A DNA stretch of 64,000 nucleotides from Chloroflexota bacterium (GCA_013388855.1 JACAEM010000003.1:124001-188000); one strand, 5' to 3'; counted from the first letter of the stretch, positions 43,421 through 53,156 are shown. The notes: generated by a model from the sequence alone, not told the origin. Made by a program: numbers and translations.

Positions 43421-45151
43421 TCAGGGTGTGGTCATTGTCTCTCGCGCGTCGGGGAACAGGTCATCGCGCGCCCAGAGGATGATGGTCTCGTTTTCGAGCG
43501 GCAGTTTGCGGAATACGAGCCAGGTTAACCGGTCGAGGTTTTGGAGCGTATCCCAGACTGGTCCGCGCCGCCAGATGAAGTCCTGTCCGCGGTAGGCGGC
43601 GGGCAGGTTGGGGTCTTCCATGACCGGGGTGACAAGCAGAGGCGGCGTGGACTGCGGGTCGAGGATTGTGACGACATCCACAGGATGGTTTCGCAGGAGC
43701 CATTCGAGGGCGGGTGAATCAATCCCCATGACAGTGACCGGCTGCGACCGGTCGTCGCCGGTGCTTAGTTCTGAGACCTGTTCCACGCTGGCGAGCAACA
43801 AGTCCGCCTGCAGGGGTTTGGGGTCGAGGTTCCAGAGTTCCACCCCGTCAGGGGTGCGGAGTCCGCTGGCGCCCCATGCTGTGCCCATGCTGTATATGCC
43901 GAGGAAGAATGTGAATGCCCAGATGCTTCCCAGCCAGGCAGTGCGCGCAGACCACCCCAGCGCAACCAGCGCAATGCAGATGACGATGATGGCAAACGAT
44001 CCGAAAAAGACAAAGGAACGCGGGATCGTCACCGCTCCAAAGATCGGCACAATGGCGGAAGCCTGACCGTACGGATTCAAAGCAACGTTCAAAATATTGA
44101 ACCAGATATAAACCAATAGGAGGATGATAGCGATGGTGACTACACCGATCTCCATGCGTTCGGCGGGTTGGATGTCGAAGGCGCGTGAGAGTTCGAACGC
44201 GCCCATCGTGAGCAGGGGGATGACCGCCCAGACGAGCTCCGCAGGCTGGCGGTAGAACACTGCCAGAAGCAGGGCAACGCCCAACCAAAGTCCCAGCCGC
44301 AGGGCACGCCTGCCTCTGGTGCGGACGCCGCGAACAATGAAGAATCCTGCCAGGAAGAGTCCGAGCGGTTCGTAGGCGAGGAAGGTCAGGAGGGTACGCG
44401 CCGGAGAGGCAAGCGATGCGGAGGTCCAGCCGGTGAGATAAGCGGGCAGGGACGAGAGCCAGGCGCTGAGTCCGTTGGGGGAGACGAAGAAGAGTGTGCC
44501 GCCGATCAGGATGGTGACGGCGAAGGCGGTCATGGCTGGGCGCAACTCGATGGCTGATGGGTGAGGACTGGCAATTTGTGATTCTTCCGGGGCAGGTTTC
44601 GGTCTTAGTCCCTGAAGGAAGAGCCAGGTGAGTCCCAGCGTCAGCAAGCCGGCCCAGACCGAGGGTCCGGAGAGAAGCGCCAGCCCGGCGAAAATCCCAA
44701 ACGGGACCGCGAGGCGGTTCTTCCACATCCCCCAGGCGAAGAGGGTGAACGTCACTGCCAGGATGGTTCCACCCGCCTGACGCGAGAGCGCCACGAGGCC
44801 GGGGTCGAAGGCGAAGAGGAACGCCAGAATCAACGCGGTGCGCGGTTTGATCCGTTCGCGGAAGAACCACGGGGAAAAGACAATGGCGCTTCCCACGAAT
44901 GCGGGGAGGAGGCGCGCCATGAAGTTCGTGGCTTCGATGACAGCGAAGAAAAGGCTGGTGAAGAGGATGTAGGCGGGGTGCGGCCCGAGCAGAGGAGCCT
45001 TGCCCTCAGCGACGTGCAGTGCCTGCAGGGCGAGCGCGGCTTCGGAGTCGGTCAGCGGGGAGGCGCCAAGCTGGATGAAGCGGAAACCAAGCGCAATCAG
45101 AAAAGCCAGCCCATACAGCCAGCCCTCGTTTTTAATCCGGGGAGAATTCAT
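43421..45151 (-). CDS. GT-C/GT39-like membrane glycosyltransferase
   Basis: 576 residues with about 10-12 transmembrane helices. The first loop has the acidic pair of polyprenol-linked sugar transferases: Asp35-Ser-Glu37 in SPLTDSEAALALQAL. The C-terminus (about 430-576) is a soluble outer domain. It should add sugars from a lipid carrier to proteins or glycans on the outside. It starts a region of similar enzymes. Its -10 box lies 6 bases before the ATG. Confidence 0.8.
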   Translation of the reverse strand: MNSPRIKNEGWLYGLAFLIALGFRFIQLGASPLTDSEAALALQALHVAEGKAPLLGPHPAYILFTSLFFAVIEATNFMARLLPAFVGSAIVFSPWFFRERIKPRTALILAFLFAFDPGLVALSRQAGGTILAVTFTLFAWGMWKNRLAVPFGIFAGLALLSGPSVWAGLLTLGLTWLFLQGLRPKPAPEESQIASPHPSAIELRPAMTAFAVTILIGGTLFFVSPNGLSAWLSSLPAYLTGWTSASLASPARTLLTFLAYEPLGLFLAGFFIVRGVRTRGRRALRLGLWLGVALLLAVFYRQPAELVWAVIPLLTMGAFELSRAFDIQPAERMEIGVVTIAIILLLVYIWFNILNVALNPYGQASAIVPIFGAVTIPRSFVFFGSFAIIVICIALVALGWSARTAWLGSIWAFTFFLGIYSMGTAWGASGLRTPDGVELWNLDPKPLQADLLLASVEQVSELSTGDDRSQPVTVMGIDSPALEWLLRNHPVDVVTILDPQSTPPLLVTPVMEDPNLPAAYRGQDFIWRRGPVWDTLQNLDRLTWLVFRKLPLENETIILWARDDLFPDARETMTTP

Positions 45152-45157
45152 GAGGGT

Positions 45158-45163
45158 ATTTTA
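45158..45163 (-). promoter_or_regulatory. -10 box, probable leaderless start of the GT39-like gene
   Basis: TAAAAT on the minus strand ends 6 bases before the ATG at 45151, the same geometry as at 4751, 4803 and 28376. Confidence 0.5.
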
Positions 45164-45242
45164 CCTGTGTTTGTATGATCGTTCTTGAACTATAACGATT
45201 CCCGTTATTTAAATCTTCACGGGCTTTTGCCTGTTCTTTTTG

Positions 45243-47729
45243 CTATGGCACTTCGTAGATCGTAATCGAACCCTGCTGGAAGATCGGCTTCAGGAAGTTT
45301 TTGAACTTTTCCTCGTTGACGCGATAGGTGTTGCGTTCAAGGTTGCCCACCACCACGTAACGGATGTCATAACGGTCGATAATGGATTGCGTAGTGACCC
45401 AGTCGGGCGCCGAGTACAGCGCGGCGATGTCCTGTTCACGCGTTCCCTGCAGAGCATAATCGCGCCATTGACCCTCGTGACCGGGCCAACCCAACACGGT
45501 CGGCATGCCGGTGAAGGTCGAGATGCGGGCGTATTCGGTATATTGTCCGCCGACTGCCTCCGCCACCACCCCTGGCTCCAGATTCTTCATGAACTGGAAA
45601 GCCTGATAATCATCGGGCATGGAATTGGCAAGATACGCCGCGCCGTCCAATGTACGCTGTTCGGGATTGCTTGCCTTGAAGTTATCCGTTTTGCTGGGCA
45701 GGGCAAAGACCGGGTATGCCAGTCCTGCCAGGAGTACCGCACCGATCAGCGCCGAATACAGTCCGAGCGACCACTTCTTCAAATTTGAGAACATCACTGC
45801 CACACCGAACGCCACTGCCAGCGAAAGCAATTCCCAGGCTTGGAAGTAGAACTTGAAAACCGTGTTGATACGGTACGAAAAGTTGTCGCGTAGATACAGA
45901 AAATCGGGACCCAGGATGAGGATGACACCGAGAGCGATGAGCAATAAAACAAAGGCGATGGACGGAAGGGCGAGAGATGCAGGCTCCGCCGTACTTTCTT
46001 CCGCCTCAACGACATCATTTGACGAATGATTGGAAAATAAAAATGAAAGGGTGGGGATGAGAATGGCAAGCAACGTCAGCAGACTGCCGATATATGACAG
46101 TCGGCGCGCCATGCTGTCCACGATAAATTGTGACGCGTCCCGCCCCTGCGATGCCAGCAGAGGCTGGGCCAGGTCCGGTTTGAGCGTCAATGCCAGGAAT
46201 CCGAAAGTGAGCATGAGCGCGAGCAGGACGAGCACAAGTCCGAGCGATGTCCAGGTCCCTGCGCGCCAATTTGCGGGCGTCCGCCTCCTCCACAGGAAGA
46301 TCAAAAAAGCGAAGAGCGGGATGAACAGCGTGCCCCACATCACCCACAACTGCGCGCCGCGCGTCGGGAACATCAGACTCGGCAGGACGCCGCCCGCCTG
46401 CGAATCGAAACCAACGAAGAACGGCAGGTACAACCCATACGCGGCGATCAGCACCGGGATGCCCAGCAGGAGGACATCCTCGAGTCTTTCCCAGCCCCAG
46501 CCTGATTCGCGCACCCGGAACACCGCGTAACTGAAAACGATCAACGCAGCACCGGGGAGGATATCCCACGTATTGAGGAACGCCAGCCCTCCCAACAGCA
46601 GCGCGCTGACGAGGAAACCCTCCCGGCTGATCTGTAATTCGCCAAAGTACAAATTTATTTTGCCGCGCCAGCCACCCAGGAAGAGATTCAGGGCGACGGC
46701 AACCGCCAGTAACATGAACGGCATTGCCAACACGTGTGGATGCAGGTCTCCAAGCAGATACGAGAAGGCAGGGAACTCACTGATGACATCCCCGGTCCAG
46801 TTTCCTTGCAGGTCGTAGTCCATAATGACGCGGGAGGCGCGCCACCACCAGAAGAATTCCTTTGGCGCCAGCGTCAGCGGCTGGGCGGGCGGAGTCCGCA
46901 GATCAACGATATCGAGCCATGTCCAGAAGCGGGATGTCGCGGTACCGTCCGCGTTGAATTGCCAGAAGAGTCCCGCATGGTGCAGGGAGTGGAGGAATCC
47001 CTCGAGGTTGGAAACGACGAGAAGGAAGAGAGGGGCAAGAAGAGGCGCGCCAATGGACGGTCTGGGGATGGAGACTGAAGATTGGTTTTTGGTAATTTGT
47101 ACTTGGTAATTTGCCAGCAGGTTATACAGGATTCCATACGCGCCGACCGCGCTCAGGGCAAAGATCAATGAGAGCATCAGGTTATGGGCAACACTGGCAA
47201 TGGTCGAGGTAAACAGTGCCAGCATTCCCGCCATGACATATCCGAAGTGATAATAGGAAATGGCATAGCCGGAGAGCCACGGGTCGTGCGGAGGAAAGGT
47301 GGGTGAATGCAGGACGGCGTTGATGAACGCCACCTCCATCCACTTTTCGCCGCCCGCAGTGAAGGTCTCCGGGTTGTTCGCGCGGATGAATGCCATGATC
47401 CCGAATGCGGCGAGAAACAATATCTCGGTGGCGAGGAGCAGGGAAATATTCGATTTCAGGAATTCGAAGAGCTGCGATCTGCGATTTGAGATCGCCCACG
47501 CGCTCAACCCGACCAGGATGAGCAGCCCCAGCAGCAAGCCGCCGATGTTGTTCTGGGCGATCCCCAGCGAGGCCAACAGCCAGAAGACGTATCCCCAGCC
47601 AAGCAGACCGAAGGCACGCGCCGCTGTATAGCCGCGATCTGCCAGCGCTGGGAAGAGACGAAAGGTCAGCGGAAAGGTGATCCAGCCGAGGAGAGTGATG
47701 AGGATGTACCAAGAGAAGAAAGAAAGCAT
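45243..47729 (-). CDS. DUF2298 ('YYY') membrane protein
   Basis: 828 residues with about 15 predicted membrane helices. It matches DUF2298: FPALADRGYTAARAFGLLGWGYV, FTAGGEKWMEVAFINAVLHS, PTFPPHDPWLSGYAISYYHFGY (the tyrosine-rich signature), and a soluble C-terminus with TEYARISTFTGMPTVLGWPGHEGQWR. Function unknown; in Chloroflexota these proteins accompany surface glycan genes. A loop near residues 205-220 is coded by a short direct repeat (see findings). It is homologous to the C-terminal half of the fused gene upstream. Confidence 0.85.
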   Translation of the reverse strand: MLSFFSWYILITLLGWITFPLTFRLFPALADRGYTAARAFGLLGWGYVFWLLASLGIAQNNIGGLLLGLLILVGLSAWAISNRRSQLFEFLKSNISLLLATEILFLAAFGIMAFIRANNPETFTAGGEKWMEVAFINAVLHSPTFPPHDPWLSGYAISYYHFGYVMAGMLALFTSTIASVAHNLMLSLIFALSAVGAYGILYNLLANYQVQITKNQSSVSIPRPSIGAPLLAPLFLLVVSNLEGFLHSLHHAGLFWQFNADGTATSRFWTWLDIVDLRTPPAQPLTLAPKEFFWWWRASRVIMDYDLQGNWTGDVISEFPAFSYLLGDLHPHVLAMPFMLLAVAVALNLFLGGWRGKINLYFGELQISREGFLVSALLLGGLAFLNTWDILPGAALIVFSYAVFRVRESGWGWERLEDVLLLGIPVLIAAYGLYLPFFVGFDSQAGGVLPSLMFPTRGAQLWVMWGTLFIPLFAFLIFLWRRRTPANWRAGTWTSLGLVLVLLALMLTFGFLALTLKPDLAQPLLASQGRDASQFIVDSMARRLSYIGSLLTLLAILIPTLSFLFSNHSSNDVVEAEESTAEPASLALPSIAFVLLLIALGVILILGPDFLYLRDNFSYRINTVFKFYFQAWELLSLAVAFGVAVMFSNLKKWSLGLYSALIGAVLLAGLAYPVFALPSKTDNFKASNPEQRTLDGAAYLANSMPDDYQAFQFMKNLEPGVVAEAVGGQYTEYARISTFTGMPTVLGWPGHEGQWRDYALQGTREQDIAALYSAPDWVTTQSIIDRYDIRYVVVGNLERNTYRVNEEKFKNFLKPIFQQGSITIYEVP
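47089..47113. repeat. direct repeat inside the DUF2298 gene
   Basis: TTGGTAATTTG occurs twice (47089-47099 and 47103-47113), 14 bases apart. The repeat lies in an AT-rich island and codes, on the minus strand, for NYQVQITKNQ in a predicted loop. Confidence 0.75.
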
Positions 47730-47743
47730 CAGGTTATATGGTG

Positions 47744-47778
47744 GAAAGTTTGAAGGTCGAAAGTTATGAAGTCGAAAG
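47744..47778. repeat. degenerate tandem repeat between DUF2298 and DUF952 genes
   Basis: GAAAGTT at 47744 and 47759, and GTCGAAAG at 47756 and 47771, both 15 bases apart. It fills the 34-base gap and supplies the last codons and stop of the DUF952 gene. Confidence 0.65.
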
Positions 47779-48120
47779 GGTGAAAGTGCCGTCCGGTCTT
47801 AATACCAGGTCAAACACCCTGACGACGGCATCCGGGTTGATGGGGCCGTAGATATGCGGGAATTGGTCTCCGGCGGGCACGCCCGGGGGCGGAGTCCCTC
47901 CCGATGGCGGTTCCCATTTCAAGTCGGAGGAAAGAAGCGACGGTTCGATGGCGAGTACGATGAGTCCGCGCCCTCCTTTGTAGAAATTTTCCGCCACTGG
48001 CAGGACCTGCGAAAGGGTCGAGCAGTGGATGAATCCCTCGGTTATCAGGCTGTCCGCGCGGTATTCGCCTTTCGCCTGCGCCTCCTCCCAGGCAGCGCGG
48101 GAGGTGATGTGATAGATCAT
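47764..48120 (-). CDS. DUF952-family protein
   Basis: 118 residues. It has the DUF952 pattern: MIYHITSRAAWEEAQAKGEY, GFIHCSTLSQV and FPHIYGPINPDAV. Function unknown; the fold is related to mono-ADP-ribosyltransferase-like/RNA 2'-phosphotransferase proteins, by memory. Residues about 72-87 (PSGGTPPPGVPAG) are a proline/glycine insert coded by very GC-rich DNA and look foreign to the family. The C-terminus STS comes from the neighbouring repeat. Confidence 0.8.
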   Translation of the reverse strand: MIYHITSRAAWEEAQAKGEYRADSLITEGFIHCSTLSQVLPVAENFYKGGRGLIVLAIEPSLLSSDLKWEPPSGGTPPPGVPAGDQFPHIYGPINPDAVVRVFDLVLRPDGTFTLSTS

Positions 48121-48180
48121 GGAAGTCCTCTTCTTTGTTAACGCTTGAACCGTCGATTCCCTTTGGCAGGGTTGCCCGGT

Positions 48181-51100
48181 TTAAGGAATGACCTCGTAAA
48201 TGACCGTCGCGCCGTCACGATAAACGGATTTCCAGTACGCGCCGTCGAATTGGTCGAACTTAGCGATGCCTTCGGGGGTGTACGCGGCACGCTCCAGTTG
48301 ACCGACGATAATATACTGCACATCGTAGGTTTTGAGGAATGTGCGTGTGAAATCGATGTCGAGGCTGTTGTAGAAGTTGCCGACAGCGGCGACGCGTTCC
48401 TCCACCCAAGTGGAGGTATAGACGCGTTGCTGGCGCTGGTGCCAGTTCCAGCCGACAACAGTGGGTAAGCCGGTGTAGATGGTCATGCGCGCACACCAGT
48501 GATATTCAACGCAGTTGGATGCCTGGACGATCACCGGCGAGCCTGCCACATGATCCTGAAGCCAGCGAATGGCGCGATAATCCTCGCTGAGGTCCAGGCG
48601 TTGCCCGTAATCGTCGTAGTGGGCATATTTCATGAAGGTCATCGAGTCGAGCGTGCGCGGGGCTTCGACGATCCAGCGGTCGCGCATCTTGCCGGAGGTG
48701 CCGCTCACGGTGAAAAGAAGCGCCCCGGCGACCAGCAGGATCATGGCGGTCTGCCAGAAGGCGCGCCAGCCGGGCAGCCATCGGAAGAAGGCGGGCAGTG
48801 TCCATGCCAGCGCCGCGCCGCTGCTGGTCGCCAGCAGGAACCACGCCTGCAAGTAGAACTTGAAGATGGTGTTCTGCCGGCCGATGTCGCCGCGCACGAC
48901 CACCACTTCCACCACGATGGTGATGAGCAGGGCGGTGCCAATCAGGAACAGCACGAAGCGTTTCATGTCGGGCATGTTCGGGCGCAATAGCAATACACCC
49001 GCCCATGCCGCAAGGGGCAATGCGATCCAGCCCACGCTGACGCCTTTGAATTGCAACACGAGCATGGCAAGGACGAAGACCACGAGCGCGCTTTCGAACA
49101 GCCATGCGAACGGTTTCAACTTGCGCAGCGCGGAAACAGGCGTCGAAGCCATCCACTCGCGCGTCTCCCATGCCAGCCATGAAACAAGAATGAAGAGAAA
49201 CAGCCCCCATTGGGTGAAGTAGGAGGCAATGGGTGTGTACGGTCCCTTCCACGGGTCAAGGGCGCTGTATGCCTGGGCGTACCAGGCGCGATAGGGCTGG
49301 TACATAAAAAAGGAGAGGAGAACCAGCGCGGCAACCGCTCCGCCAACGCGCGCCAGTCTCTTCGTGGGGGAGGGCGCGTCCGTGTAACGCCAGAGGGCAT
49401 ATCCCAGCGCGGCGAGTCCGATGGGCAGGAAGGTGTACATATCGGATAGATTGGTGGGATAGAGCGCGCCGATAATCAGACCGCCGAGCACGAATCCGGA
49501 CACCGCCGAAAGTTGATTCCGCCATTGCGCGCGCGCCGCCACGACAGCCAACGCCCAGCTAATTGCCAGCAGCATGATGAACATGGCAATCATGTGCGCG
49601 TGCAGGTCGCTGTAGATGAACGTGAACAATGGGAACTCGGTGATCTCGTTGCCGCCGCGCGGAGGTACAACCCGGCTGGGGAGCCAATACCAATCCCCAG
49701 TACCGACGATGAAGGGTGTGCCGTTGAAAAGCATTTTCAGCCCTTCGATTGCCCATTTCGTCCGCTGCGGGAACGTGGATTCCCAGGTAAATTCGGCGCC
49801 TGCGCCAATCTGCTGTACTTTGTTGTAGACCAGCTGGATGGTGCCGAGGTTGCCGAGGATGAGGGTGAGGAAAGAGGCGGAAAGACCGCTGATCAAGGCT
49901 GAAGGATGAATACTGAAGGATAAATTTTGTTCGGATGATCCTTCATCCTTGCTCAACAAATTCCAGCCGATGGAGAATGCGCTGAGCGCGACAAGGGCGA
50001 ACAAAGTAGGCAGAATGAAGTTATATGCGATGGAAGGGACAATCCCCAGCAGCTTAACCGGCGTACCCACCAGCACAAAGCCGTAATAGTAATAATTGAT
50101 GTGCCCACCCGCAAACCATGGATCATACGGCGGGAAGGTGGTACTTTTAATGACGGCGTTGAAATAGGAGAAGTCCATCGGGCGTTCGCCGCCGAAACTG
50201 GGATGCCACAAATCCGGGTTGGCGATGCGGATGATGAGGTCGATGAGGAAGAAGACGAGGAAAAGCCCTTCGATCATCAGAAAATATTTTCGTTTGGTCA
50301 TCCACTCTTCGCGCAGCTCCTCGCGTTGGCGGTAGGCAAGTAAAGCTCCGATGAGGAGAATCAACGACAAAGCAATTGCAATGGTGGGACGCGTGTACGG
50401 AATCCCCGCCGAACCAGCCAGCCAGGGGAGGTAACCGAGGAGCAGCAATCCCAGCCCGCGGCTGAGAGGGTAACCCTTATCCGCCAGACCGGGCAGGGCA
50501 AAGCGCAGGATCGGATATGCCGCCAGTCCCAGCAGGAAGATGAACAGATACCAGATAACCAGCCCCAGCCAGGGATATTTGTTTTGAATCCAATCGTAAT
50601 CGAACAACTGCGACCATGTCCCGCCAGCGCGTTGCGTAGCGAGCCGCTCCGCAGGGAGCATCAGGGTCGAGTACTCGTCGAACTGACGCGGCAGCAGCCG
50701 GACAACCTTGGTCAGATCGACCGTACTGAGGATCGAGAAGACCTCCTCTGCGCTGAAATCCGCGTTCTTTTTGAAAATTAACACCTTCGGGTGGTCATAG
50801 AAAGTAAACGCTTCCTCCGCTGCCTGGTCATTGATGACGATGTTGCCCAGCGTCGGATAGGACTCAAAGACCGCCACGAGGTCGAATCCCAGCCTGCCTT
50901 CATAGTCTCCCGGTTGTGCGGTGCGATAGCATTCGATGATGTTTTTCTCTGCGGGACAACCGATCAACTCGCGATAGTACAGTGTCATAAGCGGATAACG
51001 CTCGGGCACGCGCGTGAGTTGTCCGTATTGATGGTTGGTGGGGATGAGAATGTAGTCGGTCTGGTTGAGGATGTCGATAAAGCGGGTGAGTTTCTCCGGG

Positions 51101-53142
51101 GTTTCGTCCCAGTAGACTTCGAGGTTCAAGTCACCGCGGTAGATTCCGCCGAATGGATCATAGACTCCCACCCGCAGCGGCAGGGTATAGTCGAAGGTGG
51201 TTTCGTTGGCGACGGTGGCGCCGCTGATGAAAAGCGTTCCCGCATCCACTTCGAAGCGCATGAACAGTTGTTGTGTGTACGAAACCTTGATGGGTTTGTC
51301 GAGGATGAGGGTGTAGGTATCGCCGCGCGGATCGTTCATCTTCGAGAATTCCGCTGTGACGGATGCGGTGGCAAGGACCCGGTCAGGGGGAGGATTCGGG
51401 GTATCGCTCAGGGTCAGTTTGAGGGTCGAGGATGAAGCGAGTTCGTTGTACGCGTGCGGGATGAGAATGCTGTCGAGCGTTCCGCCACTTTGAACGGTGA
51501 CAACGGTGTCATAGGGCAGTCCGGCTTCGATGTATCCGCCCACGGGGAAGGGCAGGGGCTGATTGTAGGCCTGCCCGCCTCCGGTGTTGATCTGCAGGTT
51601 GATGGGACCGGGTACGTTCTGGAAGATCCAATGCGAAGCCGCGACGCGCGACTCCTCGCGGATGTAAATGCTGTGGAAGGCAAACGCCCATATTGCGGTC
51701 AATACGACCACGACGATTCCCACCAGATGAATGGAATATTTCAGGAGGCGGGAGGTCGCGGCGCGCGCAGCTTCGAACACCACCCACGCCGCCATCATCG
51801 CCAGCAGGGGATAAATGGGGAGCTGGTAGCGCATGGTGGGGTTGAATTGCAGGGACTGCCAAAGGAAGTATGCCGCGGTCCAGCCCCAGAGCAGGGCGTG
51901 ACGCCACTCTCCTTTGAGGATGCGCCAGCCCATGTACAGGAAGCCGAGCCATGCCAGGATACCGAGCGGCAGACCGAGTCCCCATTTGGTTAGATTCTCG
52001 AAGGAATACAGGTGTGAACGGCGCGCCCATTGCAGATTCCAGGGCATGTCGGCTTCGCCAGTGGCTTGCGCGCGCTGCTGTTGGATATCCGCCACCCAGC
52101 GCGGGTCGGGCAGGAGTCCGTCGAAGGCATACGGCTGAAAGATGCGGAAGGAGATGATGGCGGCGAGTCCGCCTGCAATGAGACAGGCGAAGACCAGACT
52201 CCAATACTGGCTGACACTGGCTGGCGGATGGGGAACTGTATTTCCATCTGATGCGCGGCTCATCCGCCCGCGATCCACGGTCAAATATCGCACGATGAAC
52301 GCGGCAGGCAACAACACCGCCAGCGGATAGATATTGACCTTGGATGCCAGCGACATGCCGTACGCCACACCGAAGCCGATGCTTAGTAAGAAAAGAGGAT
52401 TGGAGAATTGATGAAGAGAAAATAGAGACTTGAGACTATGAGACTGCGCCCCTTGCGACTCGCTTACGACCATCTCGCCGTCCGTGCTCTGTTCGTTATT
52501 CTCAACCGCTGGTTTTGCTTCTACAACCGGCTCCTGATTTTCTACTGGCTTTTCCCTGTTGTCCAGGATCGTGACGGCGAAATAGATTGCCAGGAACGCG
52601 AAGGGATTGACAAATAGATCAGTGGTGAAGAAATGCGATTGCTGAATCTGCATCACCGCCAGCGACGAGAACAACGCCGCAAGCAGCCCGGTGCGCTGAC
52701 CGTACAACCGTGACGCGATCAGGTACAGCATGAAAATGGTAAACAGGTCCGCCATCGCGGAAGCCTGACGCCCGAATATTTTCAGGTCGGAGATGTTTGC
52801 CACCTCCGCCACCACGCGGATCAGCACCATGGGCAGGTCGCCGTACACGAACGAACCGTAGCCGAGGTTGTACGGGTTGAGCGTGGATGACTTACTGTCG
52901 AAGTAATCTCCGATGCCAAGCCAGCGTTGCTGCTCAGGGGGGCAGGCGTCCACCGGGGTGATTCCATCCGCACATTTATGGGCGCGCATACTGTAGATCA
53001 CGCCGCTGAAATGATTCTCGTCGGGATGCTGTCCCGCGCCGTTGCCCCAGTCACTGCCGGTCAGGCGCAAATATCCCGCTAGCGCGAGCACCAGCAGGAG
53101 CAGAATATCGTACAACCAGGAATGTTTTTCGCGATGATTCAT
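48181..53142 (-). CDS. giant GT39-DUF2298 fusion membrane protein
   Basis: 1653 residues. The ATG at 53142 has a GGAAAG ribosome site; an in-frame GTG 15 bases upstream is less likely. N-terminal half (about 1-860): GT39-like membrane glycosyltransferase with the acidic pair Asp41-Glu42 in HPDENHF. C-terminal half (about 870-1653): DUF2298, with LPGLADKGYPLSRGLGLL, PTFPPYDPWFAGG(HINYYYYGF) and GLPTVVGWNWHQRQQR, homologous to the stand-alone gene downstream. Such a fusion suggests the two parts act in one reaction on a lipid-linked sugar. At least two loops are coded by short repeats. Confidence 0.85.
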   Translation of the reverse strand: MNHREKHSWLYDILLLLVLALAGYLRLTGSDWGNGAGQHPDENHFSGVIYSMRAHKCADGITPVDACPPEQQRWLGIGDYFDSKSSTLNPYNLGYGSFVYGDLPMVLIRVVAEVANISDLKIFGRQASAMADLFTIFMLYLIASRLYGQRTGLLAALFSSLAVMQIQQSHFFTTDLFVNPFAFLAIYFAVTILDNREKPVENQEPVVEAKPAVENNEQSTDGEMVVSESQGAQSHSLKSLFSLHQFSNPLFLLSIGFGVAYGMSLASKVNIYPLAVLLPAAFIVRYLTVDRGRMSRASDGNTVPHPPASVSQYWSLVFACLIAGGLAAIISFRIFQPYAFDGLLPDPRWVADIQQQRAQATGEADMPWNLQWARRSHLYSFENLTKWGLGLPLGILAWLGFLYMGWRILKGEWRHALLWGWTAAYFLWQSLQFNPTMRYQLPIYPLLAMMAAWVVFEAARAATSRLLKYSIHLVGIVVVVLTAIWAFAFHSIYIREESRVAASHWIFQNVPGPINLQINTGGGQAYNQPLPFPVGGYIEAGLPYDTVVTVQSGGTLDSILIPHAYNELASSSTLKLTLSDTPNPPPDRVLATASVTAEFSKMNDPRGDTYTLILDKPIKVSYTQQLFMRFEVDAGTLFISGATVANETTFDYTLPLRVGVYDPFGGIYRGDLNLEVYWDETPEKLTRFIDILNQTDYILIPTNHQYGQLTRVPERYPLMTLYYRELIGCPAEKNIIECYRTAQPGDYEGRLGFDLVAVFESYPTLGNIVINDQAAEEAFTFYDHPKVLIFKKNADFSAEEVFSILSTVDLTKVVRLLPRQFDEYSTLMLPAERLATQRAGGTWSQLFDYDWIQNKYPWLGLVIWYLFIFLLGLAAYPILRFALPGLADKGYPLSRGLGLLLLGYLPWLAGSAGIPYTRPTIAIALSLILLIGALLAYRQREELREEWMTKRKYFLMIEGLFLVFFLIDLIIRIANPDLWHPSFGGERPMDFSYFNAVIKSTTFPPYDPWFAGGHINYYYYGFVLVGTPVKLLGIVPSIAYNFILPTLFALVALSAFSIGWNLLSKDEGSSEQNLSFSIHPSALISGLSASFLTLILGNLGTIQLVYNKVQQIGAGAEFTWESTFPQRTKWAIEGLKMLFNGTPFIVGTGDWYWLPSRVVPPRGGNEITEFPLFTFIYSDLHAHMIAMFIMLLAISWALAVVAARAQWRNQLSAVSGFVLGGLIIGALYPTNLSDMYTFLPIGLAALGYALWRYTDAPSPTKRLARVGGAVAALVLLSFFMYQPYRAWYAQAYSALDPWKGPYTPIASYFTQWGLFLFILVSWLAWETREWMASTPVSALRKLKPFAWLFESALVVFVLAMLVLQFKGVSVGWIALPLAAWAGVLLLRPNMPDMKRFVLFLIGTALLITIVVEVVVVRGDIGRQNTIFKFYLQAWFLLATSSGAALAWTLPAFFRWLPGWRAFWQTAMILLVAGALLFTVSGTSGKMRDRWIVEAPRTLDSMTFMKYAHYDDYGQRLDLSEDYRAIRWLQDHVAGSPVIVQASNCVEYHWCARMTIYTGLPTVVGWNWHQRQQRVYTSTWVEERVAAVGNFYNSLDIDFTRTFLKTYDVQYIIVGQLERAAYTPEGIAKFDQFDGAYWKSVYRDGATVIYEVIP
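49899..49948. repeat. short direct and inverted repeats in the fusion gene
   Basis: CTGAAGGAT at 49899-49907 and 49913-49921, 14 bases apart, and an inverted GGATGAA/TTCATCC pair (49904-49910 and 49942-49948). In frame they code for a loop of the DUF2298 half (EGSSEQNLSFSIHPSA). Confidence 0.7.
52425..52445. repeat. triple GAGACT repeat in the fusion gene
   Basis: GAGACT occurs at 52425, 52432 and 52440 (7 and 8 bases apart). It codes for SQSHSLKSLFS-type serine-rich residues in a linker of the GT39 half. Confidence 0.65.
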
Positions 53143-53156
53143 AAGACTTTCCGTCA

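Noticed and set aside
45184-45210. Hairpin ATAACG/CGTTAT upstream of the GT39-like gene
   Set aside because: Only a 6-bp AT-rich stem with no T run; not enough for a terminator call.
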